Shown piece after piece: positions 52,253 to 60,628 of a DNA stretch of 64,000 bases; within the stretch, counting starts at the first letter, position 1; each line of letters opens with the position of its first letter. The position numbers and the translations under genes were made by a program. The notes under the pieces were generated by a model, which saw nothing but the letters and a program-made list of their open reading frames with translations, had not been told where the DNA came from and searched no databases. Source of the DNA: VRUE01 sp963716735 (GTDB taxonomy: Bacteria; Actinomycetota; Thermoleophilia; Solirubrobacterales; 70-9); assembly GCA_963716735.1 (NCBI GenBank), contig OY970321.1:1488001-1552000 (forward strand), given 5' to 3'.

Positions 52253-53395
52253 TCAGAGACCGAGGGTTTTGGCGATGATCGTGCGCTGGATCTCGGAGGT
52301 GCCGCCGTAGATGGTCGAGACCATCGTCGTGCGCACTAGGCGCTCCATGTCGTACTCCGAGGAGTAGCCGTAGCCGCCCATCAACTGCATGCCCTCGACC
52401 GCGACGCGTTTGGCGACCTCGGTCACGTGCAGCTTCACCATCGAGGCCTCGCGGGGCAGCATCCGGCTGGGGTCCTCGTCGGTCAGCGCCGCCACCCAGC
52501 GGGTCATCAGGCGGGCAGACTCAACTTCGGTCGCCATGTCGGCGAGACGATGCTGGAGCGCCTGGAAGGAGCCGATCGGGCGGCCGAACTGCTTGCGCTC
52601 CTTTACATAGGCGAGGGCGTCGTCGAAGGCGCGCTGGGCGATGCCGAGCATCGTCGCGGCGAGGATCAGCCGCTCGACGTTGAGCCCGGCCATCAACTGC
52701 GTCCAGGCCTGGTCGACCTGACCGAGCAGGGCGTCCGCAGGTGCCTCGACGTCGGTCAGGTAGAGGGTGTTGGTCTCGGTGCCGCCCATCGTCTTGATCG
52801 GGACGATCTCCAACCCCTTGGTCTCACGCGGGACCCAGATCATCGAGAGGCCGTCGTGCTTGGAGTCGCCCTTGGTCGTGCGGCAGACGATCAGGATGTG
52901 GTCGGCGATGTGGGCGTTGGAGATGAAGACCTTCTGGCCGTTGAGGACGAAGCCGCCGTCGACCTGCTCGGCCGAGGTGGTGAGGGAGCCGACGTCGGAG
53001 CCGGCCTCCGGCTCGGTCATCGCGATCGCCTCGACCGCACCGCCGGCGATGCCGCCGAGGATCTCGCGCTTCTGCTCGTCGGTGCCGAAACGCTGGGTGG
53101 CGCCGGCGACGATCAGCGTCGTCGCGTAGCCACCGATCGGCGCCAGACCGCGCGAGGTCTCCTCCATGAAGAGGCAGGCGTCGAGCATCGAGCCGGCCGA
53201 ACCGCCGTACTCCTCCGGGATCGTGATCCCGAGCCAGCCCAACTCCGCCATCTGCTTGTAGAGGTCGAAGTTGTGGTGCAGCTCGTAGCCGTTGGTGAGC
53301 TTCTCCCGCTGCTCCTGCGTGCCGCACTCGCGCGCGCAGAAGTCGCGGATCGCGGCGACGAAGTCCTGCTGCTCGTCGGTCAAGGAGAAGTCCAT
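52253..53395 (-). CDS. acyl-CoA dehydrogenase
   Basis: 380 residues from ATG 53395 (MDFSLTDEQQDFVAAIRDF). It oxidises acyl-CoA to enoyl-CoA with FAD. The family motifs EAIAMTEPEAGSDVGSLTT, the central beta domain and the C-terminal QLMGGYGYSSEYDMERLVR (part shown) are present. The catalytic base region near GTSEIQ is normal. The inverted repeat at 53484-53514 lies about 90 bases upstream and may be its operator. Confidence 0.93.
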   Translation of the reverse strand: MDFSLTDEQQDFVAAIRDFCARECGTQEQREKLTNGYELHHNFDLYKQMAELGWLGITIPEEYGGSAGSMLDACLFMEETSRGLAPIGGYATTLIVAGATQRFGTDEQKREILGGIAGGAVEAIAMTEPEAGSDVGSLTTSAEQVDGGFVLNGQKVFISNAHIADHILIVCRTTKGDSKHDGLSMIWVPRETKGLEIVPIKTMGGTETNTLYLTDVEAPADALLGQVDQAWTQLMAGLNVERLILAATMLGIAQRAFDDALAYVKERKQFGRPIGSFQALQHRLADMATEVESARLMTRWVAALTDEDPSRMLPREASMVKLHVTEVAKRVAVEGMQLMGGYGYSSEYDMERLVRTTMVSTIYGGTSEIQRTIIAKTLGL

Positions 53396-53483
53396 CGTGC
53401 GGCAGGCTAATCGACCACGGTGAGCGACGGCGTGCGGTAAACGGTCTCGCACGCGTGGGCGGCGCTCGCGCGCACGGGCATGC

Positions 53484-53514
53484 GTACATCGTGAGGAACT
53501 CACTCACGATGTAC
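53484..53514. promoter_or_regulatory. 12-bp inverted repeat, likely operator
   Basis: GTACATCGTGAG (53484-53495) and CTCACGATGTAC (53503-53514) form a perfect inverted repeat with a 7-base spacer. It lies in the divergent gap upstream of the acyl-CoA dehydrogenase gene. Its size fits a dimeric TetR/GntR-type regulator of fatty-acid metabolism; no cognate regulator is adjacent. Confidence 0.6.
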
Positions 53515-53569
53515 TTTCGTCGTGGGTCGTCTTCAAGCGGACGAGCAGAACGAGCGCGCCCATTTCGAC

Positions 53570-53909
53570 CTGCGGCGAAGCGCTCCAGCTACCGCCTTAC
53601 CGACCCTTCTTCCGCTTCTGGTTCCGTTTCGTCTTCCCCAACCGCAACCTCCTGGAGCGCGGACGGGTGAAAGAGGTGCTGCGGATCGTCGAGCGCGACA
53701 TGGTCGGCACCGCGCGGAGCCGGTACGACCTGCTCGGCTCCTGCAAGTGGTCCAAATCGGCGCCCACCTCGGCCCTGGAGCGCGACTCGCTGCCCAGGGC
53801 CGGCGCCGCCAAGCTCGCGATCTTCGCCCGAGGATTCTCCGCCGCGCTTGCGCGACGGGCGGAGGAAGAGGACGTCGCGCTGGTCGGAATCGATCAGCTC
53901 TTCGCCTAG
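53570..53909 (+). pseudogene. relic of a DUF234-domain ATPase
   Basis: Two reading frames joined by a frameshift near 53605 give SSYRLTDP then FFRFWFRFVFPNRNLLERGR, the start of the C-terminal DUF234 domain of archaeal-type AAA ATPases. The frame ends with LLGSCKWSKSA...IFARGFSAALA...VALVGIDQLFA, matching the end of that domain (GECKW and GFS-like motifs). The ATPase domain and the middle of DUF234 are missing. A short GTG-started frame at 53667-53909 is probably not a functional gene. Confidence 0.6.
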
Positions 53910-53941
53910 CAAACCGACTGCGAGGTCTCTCGTTCGGGGAG

Positions 53942-54439
53942 CTACCGGTCCGGCTGGCTGCCTGGCCAGTCGCTCGCCGTCGCGATCCGCCTCGCCTCCT
54001 CGGTCCCCATATAAGGAGTGAGGATGAACTGGACGATCTCGGCGGTTAATCCAGGTAGCTCCCCTGCGCGCCCGCGGTCAACCCGGTTGGCGACGATCGT
54101 GGCGACGCCGCCGGCCAGCGAGCGCTCTGTCGTCGTCGGCAGATCAGTGCCGTGCGGGCTCTCGGCACGGCCGGGCTCGAGCAAGCCCGCGAGGTAGGCC
54201 ATCAAGCGCTCGTAGCGTTCGAGGCCGTCGCCGCCCTGTGCCAGCGCCGCATTAGTGAGCACGCTGGCGGCCGCTGGATCCTTTGCGGCGAAATCGAGCG
54301 CCTGCCGGACCGCGACACGCACTCGCTCAGGCCAGGGATCACCGCTGACGCAGACCATCTCGAGCATGACCTGCAGGCGGGCGAACGCTCCCTCGAACAC
54401 GCTGGCGAAATCCCCTGGCTGCTCCGCTCTCCCGTCCAT
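53942..54439 (-). CDS. TetR C-terminal-domain-like protein without HTH
   Basis: 165 residues, all helical. It resembles the ligand/dimer domain of TetR-family regulators (FAAKDPAAASVLTNAAL, LAGGVATIVANRV, EIVQFILTPYMGTEEARRI). No DNA-binding helix-turn-helix is present in this frame or directly upstream. It is clearly paralogous to the divergent gene at 54629, sharing the ALAGG and FxLTPYxG motifs. It could be a stand-alone sensor or a truncated regulator. Confidence 0.6.
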   Translation of the reverse strand: MDGRAEQPGDFASVFEGAFARLQVMLEMVCVSGDPWPERVRVAVRQALDFAAKDPAAASVLTNAALAQGGDGLERYERLMAYLAGLLEPGRAESPHGTDLPTTTERSLAGGVATIVANRVDRGRAGELPGLTAEIVQFILTPYMGTEEARRIATASDWPGSQPDR

Positions 54440-54572
54440 GCCCGCCCCCGTGGCCTCGCGCCGCTCAGCTCGTCCGCCGCAAACACGGCGGTTCGGAGAA
54501 TGATAAACGTCATTGTCTAAACGCGGCAGGCGGTCCCGGTTCGAGGGTCCATGAATCCTTCTTCGTACCGGA

Positions 54573-54614
54573 ATCAGATATCTGGTTTTACAGATCAGAC
54601 ATTTGGGTTTATAG
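54573..54614 (+). promoter_or_regulatory. tandem 21-bp direct repeat, likely regulator-binding site
   Basis: Two 21-base units in tandem, ATCAGATATCTGGTTTTACAG and ATCAGACATTTGGGTTTATAG (each shortened to 20 where quoted elsewhere), agree at 16 positions. The 21-base period is two helical turns, so a repeat-binding regulator would sit on one face. The block ends 14 bases before the ATG at 54629 and is AT-rich against a GC-rich background. Confidence 0.55.
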
Positions 54615-54628
54615 TGCTCGCCGGCCCG

Positions 54629-55126
54629 ATGGAACAGCCACCGACAGCGCTTTCAGCTCGCCGCCCTCGGGTGCCTCCCGACGACTTTGCGCGGGACTTC
54701 GAGACGGCATACGCGAAATTTCAGGGCGTGGTCGAGACCGCCTACGCCACAGAGGCCGACTGGCCGATGCAGGCTGCCGCGGCGATCCGCACCGCACTGG
54801 AGTTCGCGGCCGAAGATCCGATCTCCGCCCACGTATTGACAGTCGAATCGTTAGCCCAGGGAAGCGGTGATTTCGCCCACAGGCGACCGGTCGAACATCT
54901 CGCCCGCCTGCTTGCCGCCGGGCGAAACGCCCATCCCGAGGGTGAGACGCTTCCGAACCTGCTCGAGGACGCACTTGCCGGCGGGATCTTCATGCTCATG
55001 GTCCAACGCCTCGAGCGAGGGGACGTGGAAACGTTGGTGGTACTCATCCCCGACGCGATCGAGTTCGCCCTGACGCCATACGTTGGTCGCGACAGAGCGC
55101 GCGACGTTGCCGCTGCTAGGAGCTAG
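54629..55126 (+). CDS. TetR C-terminal-domain-like protein without HTH (paralog)
   Basis: 165 residues from ATG 54629 (MEQPPTALSARRPRVPPDDF); an upstream in-frame ATG at 54551 would translate through the direct repeats. It is a paralog of the divergent 53942-54439 product (FAAEDPISAHVLTVESLAQG, LAGGIFMLMVQRLERGD, IEFALTPYVGRDRARD). No HTH is seen. Its last codons abut the relic of the nucleotidyltransferase pair at 55121. Confidence 0.6.
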   Translation: MEQPPTALSARRPRVPPDDFARDFETAYAKFQGVVETAYATEADWPMQAAAAIRTALEFAAEDPISAHVLTVESLAQGSGDFAHRRPVEHLARLLAAGRNAHPEGETLPNLLEDALAGGIFMLMVQRLERGDVETLVVLIPDAIEFALTPYVGRDRARDVAAARS

Positions 55127-55186
55127 ATCCGTCAGTGCCGCGATGGTCTCGTCGCGATCCATGCCTCAGAGCCGGTGCAGGGAGCG
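55121..55186 (-). pseudogene. relic of a nucleotidyltransferase toxin-antitoxin pair
   Basis: On the minus strand RSLHRL-stop (55186-55166) is followed, after a 3-base spacer, by MDRDETIAALTDLA (55162-55121). The intact pair at 56055-56489/55545-56051 reads RSLHRV-stop, 3 bases, MNRDEIIAALTGLA. The relic keeps only this junction and is cut off by the TetR-like gene. Confidence 0.65.
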
Positions 55187-55544
55187 CCATCGTCCTGATC
55201 GCCGAGTGGGTGTGGCGACCAAGATCGTATGGGCGAGTGGAGGCAACATACTCGCTCGCGGTGTCGCCACTGAGCCATCGCAGCCGGTCGAGATCCGCTC
55301 GCAGCGGACTCAGCACCGGAACGCGCTGCGATAGCGCCCGGTCTTTGTGCTCTCGACGATTTTTCCGCTCCCAGGTCTTTGCGGCCAACCGGCGTCGGAG
55401 CGCACGGCGCCCAGACCCCTTCGACGAGTACGGCCAGCGTCGGCCGATTCCCGCGATACTCCGCCGACTGAGACTTGCTCGCCGCCACCAGTCCTTAAGT
55501 GACGGCCAAGCGGATCTCTCCCCCGTGTCCTTTCAGGTCGGCGC
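55127..55544. other. degenerate gene-free stretch
   Basis: 418 bases without an intact gene. It contains the relic junction (55121-55186). Upstream on the minus strand is a frame with protein-like sequence (VPVLSPLRADLDRLRWLSG, TASEYVASTRPYDLG) that has no proper start or matching end. It looks like decayed coding DNA. No RNA gene or promoter is recognised. Confidence 0.5.
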
Positions 55545-56051
55545 TTACTCGGCGCTGAATATCTCTTCGACGAAGAACCGAGCGGCGGGGTCGAGGCGGT
55601 CGCCGAAGGTCTCCTCGGCCACCGCAAGTATCTCGTCGGCACGCTCGAGGCCGAGCTCGCCGGCCAAGAGCCGCAGATCGTCCTCATCCTCGCCGACCCG
55701 GTGGGCCAGGACCTTCAGGGCCAGCAGGGTTCGCGGAGAGGCTGCCAGACAGCGGAGCCCCGGTAGATCGAGGATCGGGGTCGCCTCGGGGTCGTCGCCG
55801 GCGAGGAAGCCCTTGACCGCATCGTTGAGCCAACCCGAAGGCAGACCACGCTCCTCGGCGATGCTCGCGGCGGCCTCATACACGATTGCCTTCGGCTCGA
55901 AGACCGCGTCTATATCGCGCGTTGCCCTGCGCTCATCGAAGGCGAGGGCGATCGCCGCTCCGCCGACTACATACATGTCGGCGCTGGTCCCCCGTCGCTG
56001 CAACTCCGCGGCCAGCCCGGTCAGCGCCGCGATGATCTCATCGCGGTTCAT
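55545..56051 (-). CDS. DUF6036-like nucleotidyltransferase, putative toxin
   Basis: 168 residues. The N-terminus MNRDEIIAALTGLAAELQ is followed by the nucleotidyltransferase GG motif (YVVGGAAIALAF) and DxD (TRDIDAVFEP). A helical C-terminal half follows (LLALKVLAHRVGEDEDDLRL). The family is related to MenT/AbiEii-type toxins. It starts 3 bases after the stop of the preceding gene, which is probably its antitoxin. Confidence 0.75.
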   Translation of the reverse strand: MNRDEIIAALTGLAAELQRRGTSADMYVVGGAAIALAFDERRATRDIDAVFEPKAIVYEAAASIAEERGLPSGWLNDAVKGFLAGDDPEATPILDLPGLRCLAASPRTLLALKVLAHRVGEDEDDLRLLAGELGLERADEILAVAEETFGDRLDPAARFFVEEIFSAE

Positions 56052-56054
56052 CGC

Positions 56055-56489
56055 TCAGACACGATGCAGAGAACGCTCGGGCACGAACACCCCACGGCGG
56101 CGGAAGGCGGCGGGGGCCTGGGCAATGGACACGGCGCGAAACCCGGGAACGTCGCTGACGAACCAGAAGCGGTTGAGGAAGCGCGCGGGCTCGATCGACC
56201 AGGCGGGACGGTCGAGGCCGTGTACGGCCGCCAGGTGCTCGGCAAGGGCACCCAGATATGCGTCATGACGAGCATCCCCGGTCGGCTCTGGACGGTCGGC
56301 GATTGCCCGGGCGCGCGAATGATCGTCGCCACGCAACGAGAACTCGTCGAGGAACTCACGCGCCGCGTAGCTGAAGTCCTCCCCGCCGCGGACACGCACC
56401 GAGACGCCGGCGAGAGTCTCCGTCAGGCGCCCCTCGGCCGGAGGATTTGCCGCAAGCCACTCGGAACTCGTCGTCAGCGGTGTCGCCAT
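56055..56489 (-). CDS. putative antitoxin partner of the nucleotidyltransferase
   Basis: 144 residues from ATG 56489 (MATPLTTSSEWLAANPPAEG); the longer frame runs through tRNA-Thr and is rejected. The sequence is largely helical (REFLDEFSLR, YLGALAEHLAAVHGLDRPAW) and ends APAAFRRRGVFVPERSLHRV. I do not recognise a DNA-binding motif. Small proteins like this sit immediately upstream of DUF6036-like nucleotidyltransferases in actinobacteria, and a relic of the same junction nearby shows the two genes travel together. Confidence 0.65.
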   Translation of the reverse strand: MATPLTTSSEWLAANPPAEGRLTETLAGVSVRVRGGEDFSYAAREFLDEFSLRGDDHSRARAIADRPEPTGDARHDAYLGALAEHLAAVHGLDRPAWSIEPARFLNRFWFVSDVPGFRAVSIAQAPAAFRRRGVFVPERSLHRV

Positions 56490-56536
56490 CGTGCCTGATG
56501 GTAGGGCCTGCAGCGGCCAATCCCCCGCTGGCGCGA

Positions 56537-56610
<74 letters not shown>

Positions 56611-56719
56611 AAGCGGTCCCGAAGCCGCTCTGCAATGCGGAATTCGGGGTTACCTCCGAAGAGATTCTATAGGACTCCCCAGGAGTCGGTTCCCTGTAGT
56701 TAGACGTGGTTTCGGTGGG

Positions 56720-56754
56720 GTTTGGGCCACGAGATGTTGGTTCGTGGCCCAAAC
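56720..56754. repeat. island-end hairpin, left copy
   Basis: GTTTGGGCCACGA and TCGTGGCCCAAAC form a 13-bp stem with a 9-base loop. The 35-base window 56721-56755 matches 63489-63523 at 27 positions in the same orientation. It lies 110 bases inside the left attachment repeat. Confidence 0.7.
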
Positions 56755-56807
56755 GATTTGCGGTTGTTGCGAATACGAAGGTGTCGATTGGTGCTTGACT
56801 GAGCAGA

Positions 56808-57908
56808 GTGCGGGCATCAAAGACGGAGGCGAAGGGAACCGGCGGCCAGAGCGAGGTCAAGGCCAAGTTCGAGTACCTGGGCTGGGCGGCTATCCCGAAC
56901 CCCGAACACGACAATGGAACCGACTTGGTCGTCTCGCCGCGCGACGAGCGCCGCTACGAGCTCGGTATGTACGTCGGCGTCCAGGTCAAGACCGGCCCCT
57001 CCTATTTCGAACGTCCAAAAAAAGAGGATGACGGCGGGGTCTCCGGCTGGTGGTACATCGACGCCGAGGGTAAGGAGCTAGGGGACTGGGCAAGGTTCCC
57101 AGCCCCCCAGATCATCGTCTTGCACAACCCCGCAACAAGCATCTCTTATTGGGAACACATCACCTCACCGGCGATCCGTTCGACTGGCAAGGGGGCGAAA
57201 ATCCTCGTCCCGGCAACGAAGACAATCGATGCAGAGCATCAGGCCGAGCTACTGGCGGTGGCGGCGAGTTTCAGGTCGGGCCCATCCCTCGAGGGCAGTT
57301 GGGGCGGAGATGTCGAGATCGCCCCACCGGATCAACTGCGCCATGCCCTGATCGCGCCGCGACTGATTGCGCCCCACCCCAATCTCGGCACGGGGGACCT
57401 GACGCCCAGGGAGGGGCTAGCAATGCTGGCGCAGCTGCGGGTCTCGGAGCTTCATCGCTACGCAGAAGAGCAGGACGATGTGCCGAGGCTCAAGGATGCA
57501 CTGGGCTCGGCGCATTGGGGTTGGCGCTTCGTAGGCGCACTTTGGCAACGAATAGCGAAAAACGAGGCTGGGCCGCTACACGAGATTCTGAAGGACGCCG
57601 AGCGTAGCGAGGAACGCGCAGCGGTTGTGGTCTGTCTGGCGAGCCTGACAATCGAGGCCGGACGACCCGACCAGGCGCTTGAGGTATTGGACGTGGAGCT
57701 CGCCCGCGACGACACCGGCACTGTCGATCACGCCTGGCTCTCAGCGCAACGCGCCCGCGCGCTGGCCGAGCTCGGAGAGGTCGAGGAGGCGCGGGCGACC
57801 GCAAGGGATTTCGGGGACTTGCGAAGCAAGATCCCCCGACGACGTCACGGCAAGCGCGATCGCCGCTTCGGCCGCAGCGCTGGTCTTCAACATTTCCGAA
57901 TGGGGTGA
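56808..57908 (+). CDS. DUF4365-type nuclease domain protein, N-terminal part of a frameshifted gene
   Basis: GTG start at 56808. Residues about 10-150 match a DUF4365-like PD-(D/E)xK nuclease fold: GTGGQSEVKAKFEYLGW, catalytic Asp in NGTDLVVS and the QxK strand VGVQVKTGPSYF. Helical repeats follow (ALVARQ-like TPR pairs; LASLTIEAGRPDQALEVLDV). Near 57833-57837 a run of five C disrupts the frame. Sensible sequence stops at DFGDLRSK and the last 25 residues are Arg-rich shadow. The continuation is in the +1 frame from 57833. DUF4365 proteins are frequent in defence islands; that role is inferred. Confidence 0.7.
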   Translation: MRASKTEAKGTGGQSEVKAKFEYLGWAAIPNPEHDNGTDLVVSPRDERRYELGMYVGVQVKTGPSYFERPKKEDDGGVSGWWYIDAEGKELGDWARFPAPQIIVLHNPATSISYWEHITSPAIRSTGKGAKILVPATKTIDAEHQAELLAVAASFRSGPSLEGSWGGDVEIAPPDQLRHALIAPRLIAPHPNLGTGDLTPREGLAMLAQLRVSELHRYAEEQDDVPRLKDALGSAHWGWRFVGALWQRIAKNEAGPLHEILKDAERSEERAAVVVCLASLTIEAGRPDQALEVLDVELARDDTGTVDHAWLSAQRARALAELGEVEEARATARDFGDLRSKIPRRRHGKRDRRFGRSAGLQHFRMG

Positions 57909-59616
57909 GCGGGATCTGAGAGACATGATCAAAGGGGCCGACACGACCACTGGCTGGTGGAGATCGCGGACGGTGAGAAGCGGGCTCGATGCTCTTCTCG
58001 AGCGGACCTTTGAGGACTGGACGCAGGACACACGGGTGAAGTGGAGCAGCGAAGACGCTGCCCACAACCGGCTCTTCTCCGCGGCGCTCGAGGCGAGCCA
58101 CAGCGCCAGCCAGAACGGTTGGCGCGGCATCAGCGGTCTCATCGGCCGCGACGAACTGCTGCGCCTCGACCAACACGCCGATGCGGCGGAGGTCGCTTCT
58201 GGACTGGTGACCCTTCGATTGGCCGGCGATGAGAAAGCACTAAAACTGGCGGTCCCTCATATCAAGGGAAATGGCCCCTGCGCAGCCATCACCGAAGTCT
58301 TAGTGGAGGTTCGCCCTGAGCTCTCGACCCGAACGACCGGGTTCTCCGACCTGACCGTCGTCGAGCTAGGCGGGGACCTAGCCGACTCCGAGACGGCCGA
58401 GCGATTGGTCGATTGGTTGACCGAGGCGATCGAAAACCCTGCTGATTTCATCACGCGGACCTCTCCCCACTACTTGGTCGATCTGGAGCTGGTCTCCAGC
58501 CTGGCCGGAGTGATTGCCGCGGCAAGTCCGGAGCGGCAGAGCCGGGTGCTCGAGCAGTCAATCGCGCTGGACCGAATCGAGGAGAACCAACTCCTCGAAG
58601 AGGGCTGGGCGCAGGTACTGACCGCGATATCTGGCGATATCTGGACGGAGGAGCTGGCACGGGCAGCACGCGAGGCAAGCGAGCGACATGGGGCTGAACT
58701 GGGCAGAACGCTGCTTGGCTGCGCCTCCCGCACCGGAGACGTGACGGCCCACGAGCAATTGGTCGCCGAGGCGGAAACCGGCAGTATCGACGCTCTCTGG
58801 GGCCTCGGGCCAGCTCGCGAGTTGCCGCCCGGGGTAGTACGAGCCGCTGCAGCCGCACTTGGCGGGCAGGTCGAAGAGATGGCCAGAGACGCAAAGAACG
58901 GCTCTGTCTCGATCGGCCCCGGCGATCTCGCCCACGACCTCACCATCCTGAACGCTTGGCACCCTGAGTTCGCCAGATGGGACCCTCTCTTCCAGCTGCT
59001 CTCAGAGGGTGCGGTGCCGCCTAGGTTAAAGCGCGGCGCATTGCTGGCACTGACCTGGCGCAGCGAAGAGCTGCCGGCTGAGATTGCCGAGCGCTTCGCC
59101 GGGGTCGCGACTGAGTTGGCCAATAACGAGACTGAGATCAGCCCATTCGAGATCGACCATCAGTCCGACCTGATGGCCTCAGCCGCCGTCTTGGCAGCTG
59201 CCCTCGGTGCCTTGGATCAAGCCGATCAGCGTCTCGCAGAGTTCCTTGCCGGCGACGGTCGCCAGCGCCGTCATGCCGCTCTGCTCGCAGCCCAGCTCGG
59301 ACGTGCAGAGGACGCCGGCCTACTCTCTGCCCTCGCCCGCGACCACGACCCGCAGGTCCGGGCGACTGCCGCTGGCGCCTTGGCTCGGCTCGTGGCCGCT
59401 GGCGAGGATGAAGGTCCGCCCTCAGCCACCTTCCGTGCGTGCCTCGATGACCCGGGCAGAAGCGTGCCACTGGCGATCGCGCGCTCCTTGATCGGACTGG
59501 AATGGCACACCGAGGAGATCGAGCGCGCCCTTGTTCAGCTCAGCGAGCACCGCTCTGCGGCGGTCCGGGGCGCCGCCCAGAAAGCCTTGCAGCTCCGGCA
59601 GGCCAGCGCCGCATGA
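57833..59616 (+). CDS. HEAT-repeat C-terminal part of the frameshifted DUF4365 gene
   Basis: The frame continues the upstream gene if one base is removed from the C run at 57833-57837, giving SKIPDDVTASAIAASAAAL. A separate start at ATG 57925 is possible if translated alone. About 590 residues of alpha-helical repeats end in clear HEAT-like units (HDPQVRATAAGALARLV, RSVPLAIARSLIGLEW, RSAAVRGAAQKALQLRQ). Joined, the protein would be about 935 residues with an N-terminal nuclease-like domain and a long solenoid. Pseudogene, programmed frameshift and sequencing error are all possible. Confidence 0.65.
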
Positions 59617-59827
59617 ATCTAAGAGGCGATCTCAGTGAAGGAAAACAGAAGGAGACAGAAAAAATATCCGGCTCACGGCTTTCCGACTGCACAGTTTGTA
59701 GAGATCAACGATGAGATCTAGGCGCTTCTGCAAGCTGTAGAAACAGGCATGACGAAGGCGTCGTTAGACCCCGCTCCGGTATTAGCATCGCCATCCTGCC
59801 TCACCTGTAGGTATCCTTCGTTGATTC
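59617..59827. other. AT-richer leader region of the island operon
   Basis: 211 bases, unusually low in GC for this chromosome (AAAACAGAAGGAGACAGAAA is part of it). No gene is seen. It is the natural site for the promoter of the methyltransferase operon; TTAGCA and TAGGTA are visible but at a poor 20-base spacing, so no firm promoter is called. Confidence 0.4.
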
Positions 59828-60616
59828 ATGCACTCGTCTTCGGCCGTTTCCGGGAACGTTTCCTACGACCACTACGCGGCTCTCGCGTATGAGATGGAGG
59901 CAGCAGGACACTTTGACCCCGTCGCCGAGTGCGTAGCTGGTCAGGTGGAGGCCAGCGTCGCTGCTACGGTACTCGAGGTTGCGGCTGGCACGGGTGCACT
60001 CACCCGTCGTCTGGACCAATACCTGAACGAGGACGCACACCTTACGGTCACCGATCGCTCGCCAGCGATGCTCGAAACGCTGAAGAGCAGATGGGTGGGG
60101 GACCACGCGATCAAGATCCACGCCATGGACTATGAGCAGCGCTTTCCATTTGATGACCGGTCGTTCGACTTAGTTGCCAGCCAGTTCGGGTACCTGCACA
60201 CTAGTGAATCGGGTCTCGATGAGTGTGCCCGCGTTCTCGCTAATTGCGGCCGTCTCCATCTTGCCTTCTGGGGGGATGGCTATCTTGAGTTGGATCTGCT
60301 CTCCAGGGCTAGACAAGAGGCGGGACTACCACCGATAGAGCCAGTCCGTACCGGAGACGTGGAGGTACTTCTGACTGACGCTGGCTTTCAGTTGGACGGA
60401 ATCACGGCGGTGCGGTTTCCAGCACACTTCGATGACTTGGAAACCTACGTGGCCTATAGACGTGCCCTCGGCATGCCCGATGAGTCGGGTGTAAGGCGCC
60501 GCGATGAAGAGGTGCTCGGCATCGCAGAGAGATTGATGAAAAGCGAATTCGGTGCCACCGATCCGATCACCTTCGAGTGGCAGGCACAGGTAGTTAGCGC
60601 AAGCCTCCCTTGCTAG
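59828..60616 (+). CDS. class I SAM-dependent methyltransferase
   Basis: 262 residues from ATG 59828. SAM-binding motif I is TVLEVAAGTGALTRRL (about 47-62). The acidic end of strand 2 is LTVTDRSPAML, and motif II/post-II is FPFDDRSFDLVASQFG. It resembles the Methyltransf_11/UbiE group with a helical C-terminal cap. It is the first gene of a tight four-gene operon; the next frame, a 54-residue peptide, begins 12 bases after its stop. A role in modifying that peptide is inferred from position. Confidence 0.85.
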   Translation: MHSSSAVSGNVSYDHYAALAYEMEAAGHFDPVAECVAGQVEASVAATVLEVAAGTGALTRRLDQYLNEDAHLTVTDRSPAMLETLKSRWVGDHAIKIHAMDYEQRFPFDDRSFDLVASQFGYLHTSESGLDECARVLANCGRLHLAFWGDGYLELDLLSRARQEAGLPPIEPVRTGDVEVLLTDAGFQLDGITAVRFPAHFDDLETYVAYRRALGMPDESGVRRRDEEVLGIAERLMKSEFGATDPITFEWQAQVVSASLPC

Positions 60617-60628
60617 CATCCGGAGATC

